The notes: a model not told the origin generated them from the letters alone. A stretch of DNA of 64,000 bases from Chloroflexus sp. Y-396-1 (GCF_000516515.1 NZ_KI911784.1:1520881-1584880), one strand, 5' to 3'. Shown: positions 8,557 to 17,976, counted from the stretch's first letter. Made by a program: numbers and translations.

Positions 8557-10887
8557 TTATGCTCCTTTAGCAGAGTGTACGTTGCTGAGCGCACGCCAGA
8601 CCTTTTCTGGCCGTAGCGGAATATCGATGTGTCGCACCCCAAACGGTTGAAGTGCATCGATGACAGCATTTGCAATGGCTGGCGTTGAGCCGATAGTAGC
8701 CGCCTCTCCCACGCCCTTTACACCGAGTGGATTAAGCGGGGTTGGAGTTTCAGTCTTGTCAACTGTAAAAGGTGGAAAGAGATCAGCTCGTGGTAAGGCG
8801 TAATCCATTAACGTCCCACTGAGCAACTGACCATTAGCATCGTATACCACCTCTTCGAGGAGCGCCTGAGCGATGCCCTGGGCTAAGCCGCCGTGAATCT
8901 GACCGGTGACAATCAGTGGGCTTATTCGTGGCCCACAATCATCAACTGAGTAGTAAGCGCGAATGTATACCTGGCCGGTTTCGCTATCTACCTCGACCAC
9001 GGCAATATGTGTGCCAAAGGGATAAATCAGGTCAGCAGGACGGAAATAGTCAACCGCTTCGAGGCCAGGATCGATGTCAGGAGGAAGTTTATTGCTGTAC
9101 GCCCGCCGAGCAATCTCGGCCAGGGTCAGCGCTCGATCAGGCACACCACGCACCTGATAACGACCTTCATGCAGCTCTATATCGGCCACGTTCGCTTCAA
9201 GCATAGCAGCCGCAATCTGACGTGCCTTCTCACGCACCTTCGTTGCGGCGCGCATCAGGGCCGCACCACCGACGGCAAGCGAACGTGACCCCATGGTACC
9301 GATGCCCATTGGGGTAATAGCCGTATCGCCATGCTTCACAACAATACGCTCGAAATCTGCCCCGATCTGATCGGCCACAATCTGGGCAAAAGTTGTTGCC
9401 GTACCCTGGCCGTGAGGTGAAATACCGGTTGTGACCGTGACGCTACCACTCGGCTCTACTTTAATCTGCGCACTTTCATAAGGGCCAAACCCACACATCT
9501 CGACATAACAGGCAATCCCGATACCGAGTAACATACGATCACCCGCAGCCCGACGCGCCGCCTGCTCGGCGCGGAGCTGCTCGTAATTGGCCAGAGTTAA
9601 CGCCTTGCTCAACGCCTTATCATACTCACCACTATCGTAGGTGAGACCGGTTGGCGTCTTGTACGGAAACGCATCAGGCGGGATAAAATTGCGTCGTCGT
9701 ACCTCTGCCGGATCGAGGTTCAGCTCAGCAGCGACAAGATCCATCAGTCGTTCGATATAGTAGGCAGCTTCGGGCCGACCTGCGCCACGATAGGCGGCGA
9801 CCGGTGTGGTATTGGTATAGACACAAATCGCCTCTAAATCGACAGCCGGAATCTTATACACGCCAACCGCCATCGCAGTGGTGAGATCGGGCAGACCGGG
9901 AGCAAGTGGGTACGCACCGAGATCGGCCACAATTTGCATGCGCAATGCAGTCACTTCGCCATCGGCGGTAATAGCAGCTTCAATATCGCAAACCTGACCG
10001 CGGCCATGGGTAGTAGCCTGAACATGCTCAAGCCGATGCTCAACCCAGCGCAGCGGGACATTGAGCTGACGGGCAAGGGCGGCGAGCAGAGCTTCTTCGG
10101 GATAGATACCGATCTTAACCCCAAAACCACCACCGACATCGGGAGCAATCACGCGCACCTGATTCTCGTTCAGCCCGACAACGTTGGCAACTTCACTACG
10201 CACCTGATGCGGTGTTTGGGTGCTCGTCCAAAGCGTGATACCTGCGCTGGCCGGATCAGGTGCCGCCACTACCGCACGTCCTTCCATAGGGAAGCCGAGC
10301 AGACGTTGGTTGACCATACGCTGGCGAATAATACGATAAGCGGAAGCGAACGCCGCTTCGACATCCCCCCGTTGGCGTCGGCGGCGATGGTCGATATTGT
10401 CAGGCAGACCATCAAAGATGACCGGTGCGTCAGGTGCGATAGCCGCCAATGGATCAATGACAGCAGGCAATGGTTCCCATTCGATAGGAAGCGAAAGTGC
10501 AGCATCGAGGGCTGCCTCTGGGGTACGGGCAACAATTGCAGCAACTGCTTCACCGACATGCCGAACCCGCTCAACAGCCAGGACATAGCGCGTGCGGCCC
10601 GTATAACGTTGAGCACCACTGCCGCCTTCACCAGAACTCGCGAGGGGAAGTGGCCGACAGAAATCGACCAGATCAGCGCCGGTATACACTGCAACCACGT
10701 CGGGATGAGCCAGTGCCGCAGCTTTGTCGATAGCAACGATCTGGGCATGAGCATAAGGACTGCGAGCTATTGCCACGTATAGCATGCCTGGTAGACGCAG
10801 ATCGCTCACATACGTACCCTGCCCTCGCACGAGACGCGGATCCTCGCGGCGCTTAATTTCGGCACCCATCAGGGCTGCATAAGCCAT
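8557..10887 (-). CDS. Xanthine dehydrogenase/CoxL-family molybdopterin-binding large subunit
   Basis: A 776-residue molybdenum hydroxylase large subunit. An N-terminal a/b hammerhead domain (KRREDPRLVRGQGTYVSDL onward, about 5-145) is followed by the two cofactor-binding domains, with DVGGGFGVK, QGIAQALLEE and the catalytic glutamate Glu728 in GVGEAA. The active-site loop reads AYRGAGR (Tyr366), the form II type rather than the CSFR loop of true CO dehydrogenase, so an aldehyde, purine or N-heterocycle oxidoreductase is more likely than CO oxidation. Start at ATG 10887 is preferred (AAAGG upstream); a TTG 27 nt earlier is possible. The FAD (CoxM) and 2Fe-2S (CoxS) subunits normally encoded beside it are absent; moeA follows instead. 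The substrate is unknown. Confidence 0.93.
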   Translation of the reverse strand: MAYAALMGAEIKRREDPRLVRGQGTYVSDLRLPGMLYVAIARSPYAHAQIVAIDKAAALAHPDVVAVYTGADLVDFCRPLPLASSGEGGSGAQRYTGRTRYVLAVERVRHVGEAVAAIVARTPEAALDAALSLPIEWEPLPAVIDPLAAIAPDAPVIFDGLPDNIDHRRRRQRGDVEAAFASAYRIIRQRMVNQRLLGFPMEGRAVVAAPDPASAGITLWTSTQTPHQVRSEVANVVGLNENQVRVIAPDVGGGFGVKIGIYPEEALLAALARQLNVPLRWVEHRLEHVQATTHGRGQVCDIEAAITADGEVTALRMQIVADLGAYPLAPGLPDLTTAMAVGVYKIPAVDLEAICVYTNTTPVAAYRGAGRPEAAYYIERLMDLVAAELNLDPAEVRRRNFIPPDAFPYKTPTGLTYDSGEYDKALSKALTLANYEQLRAEQAARRAAGDRMLLGIGIACYVEMCGFGPYESAQIKVEPSGSVTVTTGISPHGQGTATTFAQIVADQIGADFERIVVKHGDTAITPMGIGTMGSRSLAVGGAALMRAATKVREKARQIAAAMLEANVADIELHEGRYQVRGVPDRALTLAEIARRAYSNKLPPDIDPGLEAVDYFRPADLIYPFGTHIAVVEVDSETGQVYIRAYYSVDDCGPRISPLIVTGQIHGGLAQGIAQALLEEVVYDANGQLLSGTLMDYALPRADLFPPFTVDKTETPTPLNPLGVKGVGEAATIGSTPAIANAVIDALQPFGVRHIDIPLRPEKVWRALSNVHSAKGA

Positions 10888-10943
10888 CGTTCGACTACCT
10901 TTCTTTTTTGTCAACCCTGTGTGATAACACTCATACTATGAAT

Positions 10944-10952
10944 ATGATACCA
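10944..10952 (-). promoter_or_regulatory. Candidate extended -10 element for the molybdoenzyme operon
   Basis: TGGTATCAT on the minus strand is an extended -10 (TGn plus TATCAT) that would start transcription about 50 nt before the ATG at 10887. I see no convincing -35. The 266-bp divergent spacer otherwise holds the promoter of the polysaccharide cluster and nothing else I can recognise. Confidence 0.38.
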
Positions 10953-11039
10953 GAATTCGTTGCGCCGTTCGTGAATAGCTGAAACATCTGATCGGCAACG
11001 GTGGTGTTGTCGTTAGGCGTGCATTTGAAGAAATTGTAA

Positions 11040-11068
11040 TTGCACGATAGCCGTGAACCGACTATGCT
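11040..11068 (+). promoter_or_regulatory. Candidate promoter of the polysaccharide cluster
   Basis: TTGCAC (11040-11045), a 17-nt spacer and TATGCT (11063-11068) form a good sigma-70-like promoter, giving a leader of about 80 nt before the first transporter gene. It is the only clear promoter seen ahead of the first half of the cluster. Confidence 0.5.
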
Positions 11069-11153
11069 ACATAAGGGAGATCGTTGTCAGACTAACTGAT
11101 TTGACGTATCAACAGACGTTACCGTTTCCGAATGTAAGGACAACACCAGCATT

Positions 11154-12038
11154 ATGGCGATACTTGAACCTTCAACCTCGGTGAACGACGCCAGTGCAGT
11201 GTCATCTGTCCCAGACAGCATACACGAACCAACCATTATCGAGGCGCGTAAGGGATGGTGGCATTTCAACTGGCGCGACTTATGGGACTATCGCGAGTTA
11301 CTTTTCTTCCTGGTTTGGCGTGACATTAAGGTGCGCTACAAGCAAACACTGCTTGGTGCAAGTTGGGCGCTTATCCAACCGACGCTGCAACTGGTTGTCT
11401 TTACGATCATCTTTGGGCGATTAGCCGGAGTGAATACCAACGGTATTCCGTATCCGCTTTTCAATCTGGCCGGACTCTTACCGTGGCAGTTTTTTGCCAA
11501 CACCGTCGCCCAGGCGGCCAACAGCCTGGTTGGGAGTGCCAGTATTGTCCGCAAAGTCTATTTTCCGCGGCTTGCCATCCCAACAGCCAGCGTGTTGGCC
11601 GGAACAGTAGATTTCGGCCTGTCGTTTTTGATCTTGCTAGCGTTGATGTTCTGGTATCAATGGGCACCCACGCCAGCAGTATTTCTCTTACCGCTATTTA
11701 TGCTCCTAGGAATGATCACGGCGCTGGGTGTCGGCTTCTGGCTTTCGGCAATCAACGCCCGTTACCGTGATGTGCGCCATGCCACGCCATTCCTGATCCA
11801 GCTCTGGCTCTTCGCGACACCGGTGGTATATCCAAGTAACCTAATCGAAGGGCACTGGCAGATTGTTTATGCCCTTAACCCGATGGTCAGTGTTGTCGAA
11901 GGGTTTCGCTGGGCATTACTGGGCACCCAACCGCCCAGCCTTTTGATGTTCATTTCGGTCACAACGGCAATAGCCCTGTTTAGTTCTGGTTTGCTCTACT
12001 TTCAGGCGGTGGAACGTCAGTTTGCCGACATTATTTAG
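11154..12038 (+). CDS. wzm: ABC-2 type polysaccharide export permease (Wzm)
   Basis: Membrane half of an ABC exporter that carries finished, lipid-linked polysaccharide across the cytoplasmic membrane. 294 residues with a cytoplasmic amphipathic start (residues 35-60), the conserved DIKVRYKQTLLGASWALIQP segment that leads into the first helix, and about six membrane helices, as in O-antigen and teichoic acid permeases. AAGGA lies 13 nt before the ATG. Its ATPase partner starts 3 nt after its stop. It opens the long plus-strand polysaccharide run. Confidence 0.93.
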   Translation: MAILEPSTSVNDASAVSSVPDSIHEPTIIEARKGWWHFNWRDLWDYRELLFFLVWRDIKVRYKQTLLGASWALIQPTLQLVVFTIIFGRLAGVNTNGIPYPLFNLAGLLPWQFFANTVAQAANSLVGSASIVRKVYFPRLAIPTASVLAGTVDFGLSFLILLALMFWYQWAPTPAVFLLPLFMLLGMITALGVGFWLSAINARYRDVRHATPFLIQLWLFATPVVYPSNLIEGHWQIVYALNPMVSVVEGFRWALLGTQPPSLLMFISVTTAIALFSSGLLYFQAVERQFADII

Positions 12039-12041
12039 CCT

Positions 12042-13307
12042 ATGCCATACGCAATTCGTGCCCGTGATTTAGCAAAACAGTACCGGATTGGAGCGATCAA
12101 GCAGCGCAGTCCAGGATATGCCACCTTGCGCGATGCAATTGTCGAGCGGTTTCGTGGTCAACCGTCGGCGGAGACAACCGAATTGTGGGCGCTCAATGGG
12201 GTTTCATTTGACATCCAGCAAGGGGAAGTCGTCGGAATTATCGGTCGTAATGGCGCCGGGAAGAGTACCCTGCTGAAGGTTCTCTCCCGAATTACCGAGC
12301 CGACTCGCGGACGGGCTGAACTGTACGGGCGAGTTGCCTCATTACTCGAAGTTGGTACCGGTTTTCATCCTGAGCTGACCGGACGCGAAAATATTTATCT
12401 CAACGGCGCTATCCTCGGTATGCGTAAGCGCGAAATTGACCGTAATTTCGATGCCATTGTGCACTTTGCCGAGGTTGAGAAATTTATTGATACACCGGTG
12501 AAATTTTATTCGTCGGGCATGTATGTCCGTCTGGCTTTCGCTGTCGCTGCACACCTGGAACCAGAAATCTTGATCGTCGATGAGGTACTGGCTGTAGGCG
12601 ACGCTCGCTTCCAGAAGAAATGCCTCAATAAGATGCAAGACGTTGGTCAACAGGGACGAACAGTACTGTTTGTTTCGCACAGTATGCAGTCGATTTTGCG
12701 AATGTGTCAGCGGGCAATTCTGCTACACCAGGGACAGGTGATTGCCGATGGCCCAGCTCAACAGGTGGTAGGGGTCTACCTAGGCAAGGGCGCGCATTCG
12801 ATTGCGGAACGGGTTTGGCCGGATCGCGAAAAGGCGCCCGGTAAAGATATTGCGCATCTGCGAGCGGTACGGGTTCGCGATGTTGATGGGGATGTGTCCG
12901 ATACGATTGATATTCGAACACCGGTAACGCTTGAAATGGAGTTCGTTGTCAGCAAAGGTGGTTATGTGTTAATGCCACATTTTCGACTTTACAACGAAGA
13001 CAATGTGGCCGTTTTCACCACACTTGACCTCGATCCGGAATGGCGTGGACGCCCACGACCGCCCGGACGGTACACTGCACGGGTGACAATTCCCGGTAAT
13101 TTTCTGGCCGAGGGTTCGTTGTACGTAGAAGCAGCGCTTACCACACTGGATCCGCCGATTGGGCAGTTTGCCGAGCGTGATGCAGTAGCGTTTCAAGTCA
13201 TTGATAGCCTGGAAGGTAATACGGCCCGTGGTGATTGGGCTGGCAACCTTTCTGGCGTTGTCCGCCCCTTGCTGCCCTGGTCAACGGTCTATGAGCCGAT
13301 TGGTTGA
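12042..13307 (+). CDS. wzt: Polysaccharide export ABC ATPase with carbohydrate-binding C-terminal domain (Wzt)
   Basis: Energises the Wzm permease. The nucleotide-binding domain (about residues 1-250) has Walker A GRNGAGKST (68-76), signature YSSGMYVRLAFA (from 156) and Walker B ILIVDEVLAVGD (Asp180-Glu181). Residues from about 270 to 421 form an all-beta Wzt_C-like extension, which in known systems recognises the end of the sugar chain and couples export to chain completion. This implies that the exported polymer has a defined terminal modification. Its end overlaps the next gene by 17 nt. Confidence 0.94.
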   Translation: MPYAIRARDLAKQYRIGAIKQRSPGYATLRDAIVERFRGQPSAETTELWALNGVSFDIQQGEVVGIIGRNGAGKSTLLKVLSRITEPTRGRAELYGRVASLLEVGTGFHPELTGRENIYLNGAILGMRKREIDRNFDAIVHFAEVEKFIDTPVKFYSSGMYVRLAFAVAAHLEPEILIVDEVLAVGDARFQKKCLNKMQDVGQQGRTVLFVSHSMQSILRMCQRAILLHQGQVIADGPAQQVVGVYLGKGAHSIAERVWPDREKAPGKDIAHLRAVRVRDVDGDVSDTIDIRTPVTLEMEFVVSKGGYVLMPHFRLYNEDNVAVFTTLDLDPEWRGRPRPPGRYTARVTIPGNFLAEGSLYVEAALTTLDPPIGQFAERDAVAFQVIDSLEGNTARGDWAGNLSGVVRPLLPWSTVYEPIG

Positions 13308-14778
13308 TCGTCGCTTATCGCCGTATGCAGTACGAAGGTACGGCGTCGTATTGGCGCTACCGATACTGAGCTGGATCGGCGTGTTGACGTTATACCCTTT
13401 TGCGTTTACCCCGACCTGGCCGACGAACCCCTGGTTTCGGCTACTGACCGGTCTCAGCCACGGCACTGATCTGATGCAGAACGTGATTCTCTTCATACCG
13501 CTGGGGGTGACGTTACGTTGGTTCCTGGCAGGGTATGGGATACGTCAACGCGGTCAAATTGTTGGGTCAATGATACTAGCCGGTCTGCTGGCACTCGGCA
13601 TTGAAATCGCTCAGCTTATCATCCCTGGTCGTACTGCTGCCATCCTCGATGTGATGGCGAATACGGCCGGCGCCGGGCTGGGTAGTCGGTGGCTGGCCCC
13701 TCTATTGATACCGATTGTTGACCAAATTGCGCGCCGGGTGGTGCATCTTATCCGACAAACACCAGCCACAGTGGTGGTCATTGGACTGACCATCTGGCTC
13801 GGTAGTGCCGGATGGCTATTGCAGCACTGGCAGCGAGCAACCTTGCCGACAAACTGGTCGGATCGCTACACGTTACACATCGGGGCGGCTGATGATGGAC
13901 GGCGGTTTTGGCCGGGATATGTGAGCTTTGTTGCGCTGTATGGTCAAGCATTTACTGAACGTGAGGCGCATAGGGTCAACACATTTCAAGAGGCAGTCGC
14001 CCTACAGCCGTTGCTAGCTTACGATCTCAATCAGTTCCCACCAATGCCGAATGGGCCATTTAGCCGACCGTTAGTAGCTCACGGGAAACCAGTTTTAACT
14101 CAGGAAGGCATGCGAGTAGGCTATGAGCGCTGGTTGATGAGCTGTGAGCCATTACGAGGAGTTGCTGCTGCAATTGCGCAGACCGGTGCTTTTACGCTAG
14201 TGGCACGAGTGGCAGTGGGGAAACCAAGCAGACATACGGAAGGCTTTATCGTCAACTATGGCCGCGGGATCGATGGTCACAATGTGAGTCTCATCCAGGC
14301 CGGTGCTGATCTCCTGGTACGCATGCGCTTACCGTTGACACGCGCTGCCAATGATCGCCCACCATTACGGTTCAGCGACGTTTTTACCAGCTCACAGCCA
14401 CAGGTACTGATACTCAGTTACGATGGCGCCGTTGCCCGTTTATTCGTAGACGGACAGCAACACCGGCAACAATACACATTTGGCCCAGGCGAAGCACTGC
14501 TTAACCGCTGGCTACCGGTGGAAACACATCAGATCGGTGGCTGGAGTATTGCGCTAACATTTATGTTAAGTCTGCCATTTGGACTAATTGGAGTACCGTG
14601 GCAAGGGATACACCGACCGTTGTTGATAACGATCTTGGTCGGCGGGTGGGTCAGTATAGCGGCATACGTGGTAACACCCTCGCTTGCCAGCAGTATCTTA
14701 ATAGCCAACCTGATCAGTATTGTGATAAGCACTCTTCTGCTTTTCTGGCTCACTCAACCACTGATTAGAAAGAGGTAA
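13291..14778 (+). CDS. VanZ-like membrane protein with inserted LamG/concanavalin-like domain
   Basis: 495 residues. Four to five N-terminal helices carry VanZ-family signatures (DLMQNVILFIPLG, EIAQLIIPGR, DVMANTAGAGLG). Residues about 190-420 form an extracytoplasmic beta-rich region resembling a LamG/concanavalin fold, and two or three helices close the protein. VanZ-type proteins occur in cell-surface and polysaccharide loci but their reaction is unknown; the inserted lectin-like domain suggests sugar binding outside the membrane. I chose ATG 13291, which overlaps the end of wzt, because it gives the complete first helix and the usual VanZ N-terminus. The next gene begins 2 nt after the stop. 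Confidence 0.8.
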   Translation: MSRLVDRRLSPYAVRRYGVVLALPILSWIGVLTLYPFAFTPTWPTNPWFRLLTGLSHGTDLMQNVILFIPLGVTLRWFLAGYGIRQRGQIVGSMILAGLLALGIEIAQLIIPGRTAAILDVMANTAGAGLGSRWLAPLLIPIVDQIARRVVHLIRQTPATVVVIGLTIWLGSAGWLLQHWQRATLPTNWSDRYTLHIGAADDGRRFWPGYVSFVALYGQAFTEREAHRVNTFQEAVALQPLLAYDLNQFPPMPNGPFSRPLVAHGKPVLTQEGMRVGYERWLMSCEPLRGVAAAIAQTGAFTLVARVAVGKPSRHTEGFIVNYGRGIDGHNVSLIQAGADLLVRMRLPLTRAANDRPPLRFSDVFTSSQPQVLILSYDGAVARLFVDGQQHRQQYTFGPGEALLNRWLPVETHQIGGWSIALTFMLSLPFGLIGVPWQGIHRPLLITILVGGWVSIAAYVVTPSLASSILIANLISIVISTLLLFWLTQPLIRKR

Positions 14779-14780
14779 GA

Positions 14781-16526
14781 ATGAAGCTCTGGCTAAAGAT
14801 GTTGTTAACCGGTACTACACTGTTTCTTTCCATGGGAGCAGTAGTCTCGGCGCAAACAACATTTGATTGGCGCAGTGATTGGGCAGTTGCCGATGGGTTC
14901 ACGATTGTGGAGGATACAACGGGCTATCACTTTCCAAGTGCGATAGCATTCGTACCGGAACCCGGTCCTGATCCGAAGGATCCGCTCTATTTTGTGACCG
15001 AACTACGTGGAACGCTCAAGGTTGTCACCAATGATCGCAGCATCTTCACCTTTGCCGAAAACGTTTTTCAATTCAAACCGACAGAGGAGTTACCGTCGGG
15101 TCAGGGACAAGGTGGCATGGGAGGCATCTGTCTTGATCCAGCGCGTGGTTACATCTTTGTCACCTTCCTCTACACCGACGCAAATGGTCGGATGCGCAAC
15201 AATATCGTGCGCTATCAATCGAAACCGGTCACGTTCAGCCTCCAACCAGAAGGCTTCATCGCGTTCACCGAGGTCTTCGCCGGTTACGAATCAGGACTAG
15301 CGCACCATATAGGCGCCTGTCAGGTCGTTGATGATCAGCTATTTGTCGGTATAGGAGAAGCCTGGCAACCGCATCTGGCGCGTGATATTGAGCAAATGGT
15401 TGGCAAAATCTACCGTATGAGCCTTGATGGCAAACCGCTTCCTGATAATCCCTTTTACATTGATGATGATATCACGAAAGCACGCAATTACGTTTGGGCT
15501 AGCGGTTTCCGTAATCCCTACGCGATGCAAATCGTAAATGGGCGGGTCTTCGTCGGTGACAACGGTGTAGGTACCGATCGCTTTGTCGAAGTGCAGCGGG
15601 GTGAGGATTACGGTTGGAATGGTCAGGAAAACAGCATTCACTTACGGGCAGCGTATGTATGGGTACCCAGCCTAGCGCCAACGACGTTGCAATATCTTCC
15701 ACCTGACAACATGCTGCTTGGTGCGGATAACGCCGGTAAGTTCTTTCTCGGCATGGCTGGCTCGGTACGACGAGGCAAAATGCCGGGTATTGTACGAATT
15801 TCTTACGATATGGAGCAGAGTCGAGTATTGGCAGTACCTGATTACTTCTTACGCTTCCGTGGCAAGCAAGAGCAGATGGTTGTGGCTGTGGCCATAGGTC
15901 CTGATGGACTATACTTTGCACCCTTGTACGCGAATCAGGCCGGTCAAACAGCGGTGTATAAGATCGTTCCCGACCCAACCAACAGCTATCCCTACCGTCC
16001 GCTGCAAGTTGAAGACCCCCGCCAGATAATTCGCGAACGAGGTTGTCTTGGCTGCCATCAGATTAGAGGTGATGGCGGTTTTGGTGGCGCTGCCGGCCCG
16101 CCACTCAGTCGCGAATTGTTGATCGCCAATGTCCAGGCTCGGCTGAACAATCAACAGTACCGCCAGCTTCTAGCCGAACTAGATAAACTCGAAGAAGAGC
16201 CATGGGTTTCTACCCGGTCGGCGCGGGCGGCAGTGCTGGAACTAGAAGGTGAAGCAGCAGTACGACAGTGGATTATCAACCAGATTGTTGAACCACGCTG
16301 GGACAACCGTGGATCGCAGATGCCGAACCTTGGGGTAACACCGGCTGAAGCAGCGATTATCGCTGACTATCTATTGGCACCTCCTGCTGATAGCGGATGG
16401 ACCAACCGGATCAACACGGTATTACGTTCACGACTGGCCTGGCTTTCCTTTGGTGTTGGTCTGATTGGAGGGATTGCAGTGGCTGGGATAGGTGGGTGGC
16501 TCTGGAAACGTCGCGCTCGCATATAA
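14781..16526 (+). CDS. Secreted, membrane-anchored sugar dehydrogenase-like beta propeller fused to cytochrome c
   Basis: 581 residues. Signal peptide (MKLWLKMLLTGTTLFLSMGA, cleavage after VSA), then a glucose/sorbosone-dehydrogenase-like propeller (about 35-400; motifs ASGFRNPYAM, VFVGDNGVG, GEDYGWNG). A monohaem cytochrome c domain has CLGCH at 422-426 and a likely axial Met514 in SQMPNLGVTPAEAAII. A C-terminal helix and basic tail (GGWLWKRRARI) anchor it. This is the domain set of a quinoprotein-type oxidase passing electrons to its own haem, facing outwards. Its place inside a polysaccharide operon, directly after the VanZ-like gene, suggests oxidation of a sugar or surface polymer; substrate and cofactor cannot be read from sequence. 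Confidence 0.85.
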   Translation: MKLWLKMLLTGTTLFLSMGAVVSAQTTFDWRSDWAVADGFTIVEDTTGYHFPSAIAFVPEPGPDPKDPLYFVTELRGTLKVVTNDRSIFTFAENVFQFKPTEELPSGQGQGGMGGICLDPARGYIFVTFLYTDANGRMRNNIVRYQSKPVTFSLQPEGFIAFTEVFAGYESGLAHHIGACQVVDDQLFVGIGEAWQPHLARDIEQMVGKIYRMSLDGKPLPDNPFYIDDDITKARNYVWASGFRNPYAMQIVNGRVFVGDNGVGTDRFVEVQRGEDYGWNGQENSIHLRAAYVWVPSLAPTTLQYLPPDNMLLGADNAGKFFLGMAGSVRRGKMPGIVRISYDMEQSRVLAVPDYFLRFRGKQEQMVVAVAIGPDGLYFAPLYANQAGQTAVYKIVPDPTNSYPYRPLQVEDPRQIIRERGCLGCHQIRGDGGFGGAAGPPLSRELLIANVQARLNNQQYRQLLAELDKLEEEPWVSTRSARAAVLELEGEAAVRQWIINQIVEPRWDNRGSQMPNLGVTPAEAAIIADYLLAPPADSGWTNRINTVLRSRLAWLSFGVGLIGGIAVAGIGGWLWKRRARI

Positions 16527-16527
16527 T
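16522..16527 (+). promoter_or_regulatory. Candidate -10 box before the UDP-sugar dehydrogenase
   Basis: A perfect TATAAT overlaps the stop codon region of the preceding gene, 43 nt before the ATG at 16570. No good -35 is visible at 16-18 nt. It could be an internal promoter of the cluster. Confidence 0.3.
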
Positions 16528-16569
16528 ACCATCGGGAACAACGTTTCTCGTTACAACACGGAGATCATC

Positions 16570-17892
16570 ATGTTTCACGAATTGATGAATCGGATTCACG
16601 AGCGCACCGCAGTCGTCGGCGTGATTGGGCTTGGCTACGTTGGCTTGCCCCTGGCAGAACGTACCGGTCGGGTTGGTTTTCGAGTCTTGGGATTTGATGT
16701 CAGCGCCGAGCGGGTCGCACAGGTCAACCGAGGTGAGAGCTACATTGGCGATGTCTCCAGCGCAGCGCTAGCGACGTTGCGTCAGTCGGGGCGAATCGAA
16801 GCAACAACCGATGTTAAGCGGATGGGTGAGTGTGATATTCTGGTAATCTGCGTACCAACGCCACTGAACGCAACTCGCGAACCGGATATGCGCTACGTTG
16901 AAGCGGCAAGCGAGCAGGTGGCCGCCAGTATCCGCTCCGGTCAACTAGTGGTTCTGGAGAGTACTACCTACCCAGGGACGACTCGCGAGCTAATCATGCC
17001 CCGTATCGAGCGTTCTGGACTGCGCGTCGGTGAACAGATTTTCCTTGCCTTTTCGCCCGAACGGATTGATCCCGGTCAGACGAGTAGTAAAGGGTACAGC
17101 GTCGAAAATACGCCCAAAGTTGTGGGTGGTATGACACCCTACTGTACTGAACTAGCCAGTGCATTTTATGGCTACATTACGACTCGTGTGGTACCGGTGA
17201 GTTCACCCGATGTAGCCGAGTTGACAAAATTGTTCGAGAATATTTTTCGAGCCGTGAATATTGCGTTGGTCAATGAATTAGCTCTCCTGTGTGATCGCAT
17301 GGGGATCAATGTCTGGGAAGTGATCGAGGCCGCAGCAACTAAACCTTACGGCTTTATGAAGTTTACCCCAGGCCCCGGCCTGGGTGGGCACTGCATTCCG
17401 ATTGATCCTTTTTATCTGACCTGGAAAGCACGTGCGTATGATTTGACGACCCGATTTATCGAGCTGGCCGGTGAGATCAACAGCCAGATGCCCCGTCACG
17501 TCCACGATCTGGTTGTGCGGGTACTCAATCGCGCTCGTAAGTCACTGAACGGTAGCACAATTCTGTTGTTAGGAATTGCGTACAAGCCCGATGTAGATGA
17601 TTACCGCGAGTCGCCGGCATTCAAAGTCTACGACTTGCTCACAGCCGATGGCGCGACCGTCATTCCCTGCGATCCCCACATCCACGAATTTGAAATGCAC
17701 GATGGTCGTCGGATGCAGACAGTACCCCTGAGTGATGAGGTGTTACAACAGTGTGACTGTGCCGTCATTATCACCAATCACAGCGCTTTCGATTATGAGC
17801 GGATTGTGACGCTGGCGCCGGCAGTAGTCGATACCCGCAATGCAACTCGCCACATCCAGGGTGAATTGCGGGCAAAGATTACAGTATTGTAG
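16570..17892 (+). CDS. Nucleotide-sugar 6-dehydrogenase (UDP-Glc/UDP-HexNAc dehydrogenase family)
   Basis: Oxidises C6 of a UDP-sugar to the uronic acid with two NAD per turnover. 440 residues; Rossmann start VGVIGLGYVGLPLAE, central helical domain, catalytic Cys275 in GGHCIPIDPFYLTWKA, and C-terminal UDP-binding domain with GIAYKPDVDDYRESPA. The DPFYLTWKA sequence and length resemble the WbpA/TviB/WecC group that acts on UDP-N-acetylhexosamines more than the shorter Ugd group, so an acetamido-uronic acid is the likelier product. Start at ATG 16570 has GGAG 7 nt upstream. It supplies an acidic sugar to the polymer built by the neighbouring transferases. Confidence 0.93.
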   Translation: MFHELMNRIHERTAVVGVIGLGYVGLPLAERTGRVGFRVLGFDVSAERVAQVNRGESYIGDVSSAALATLRQSGRIEATTDVKRMGECDILVICVPTPLNATREPDMRYVEAASEQVAASIRSGQLVVLESTTYPGTTRELIMPRIERSGLRVGEQIFLAFSPERIDPGQTSSKGYSVENTPKVVGGMTPYCTELASAFYGYITTRVVPVSSPDVAELTKLFENIFRAVNIALVNELALLCDRMGINVWEVIEAAATKPYGFMKFTPGPGLGGHCIPIDPFYLTWKARAYDLTTRFIELAGEINSQMPRHVHDLVVRVLNRARKSLNGSTILLLGIAYKPDVDDYRESPAFKVYDLLTADGATVIPCDPHIHEFEMHDGRRMQTVPLSDEVLQQCDCAVIITNHSAFDYERIVTLAPAVVDTRNATRHIQGELRAKITVL

Positions 17893-17976
17893 CCTGCACT
17901 CCGTGTTACCAATCATCATAGATTCACCCAGGGTTGGCATAACAGATTACAAACGATGAGGGATGGGGAGGAGACT

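Noticed and set aside
8557-10887. Carbon monoxide dehydrogenase (CoxL)
   Set aside because: The active-site loop is AYRGAGR, not the CSFR type of true CO dehydrogenase, and coxM/coxS are missing.
10888-10914. TTG start 27 nt upstream for the molybdoenzyme
   Set aside because: It adds only a lysine-rich stub; the ATG at 10887 has its own AAAGG and gives the usual family N-terminus.
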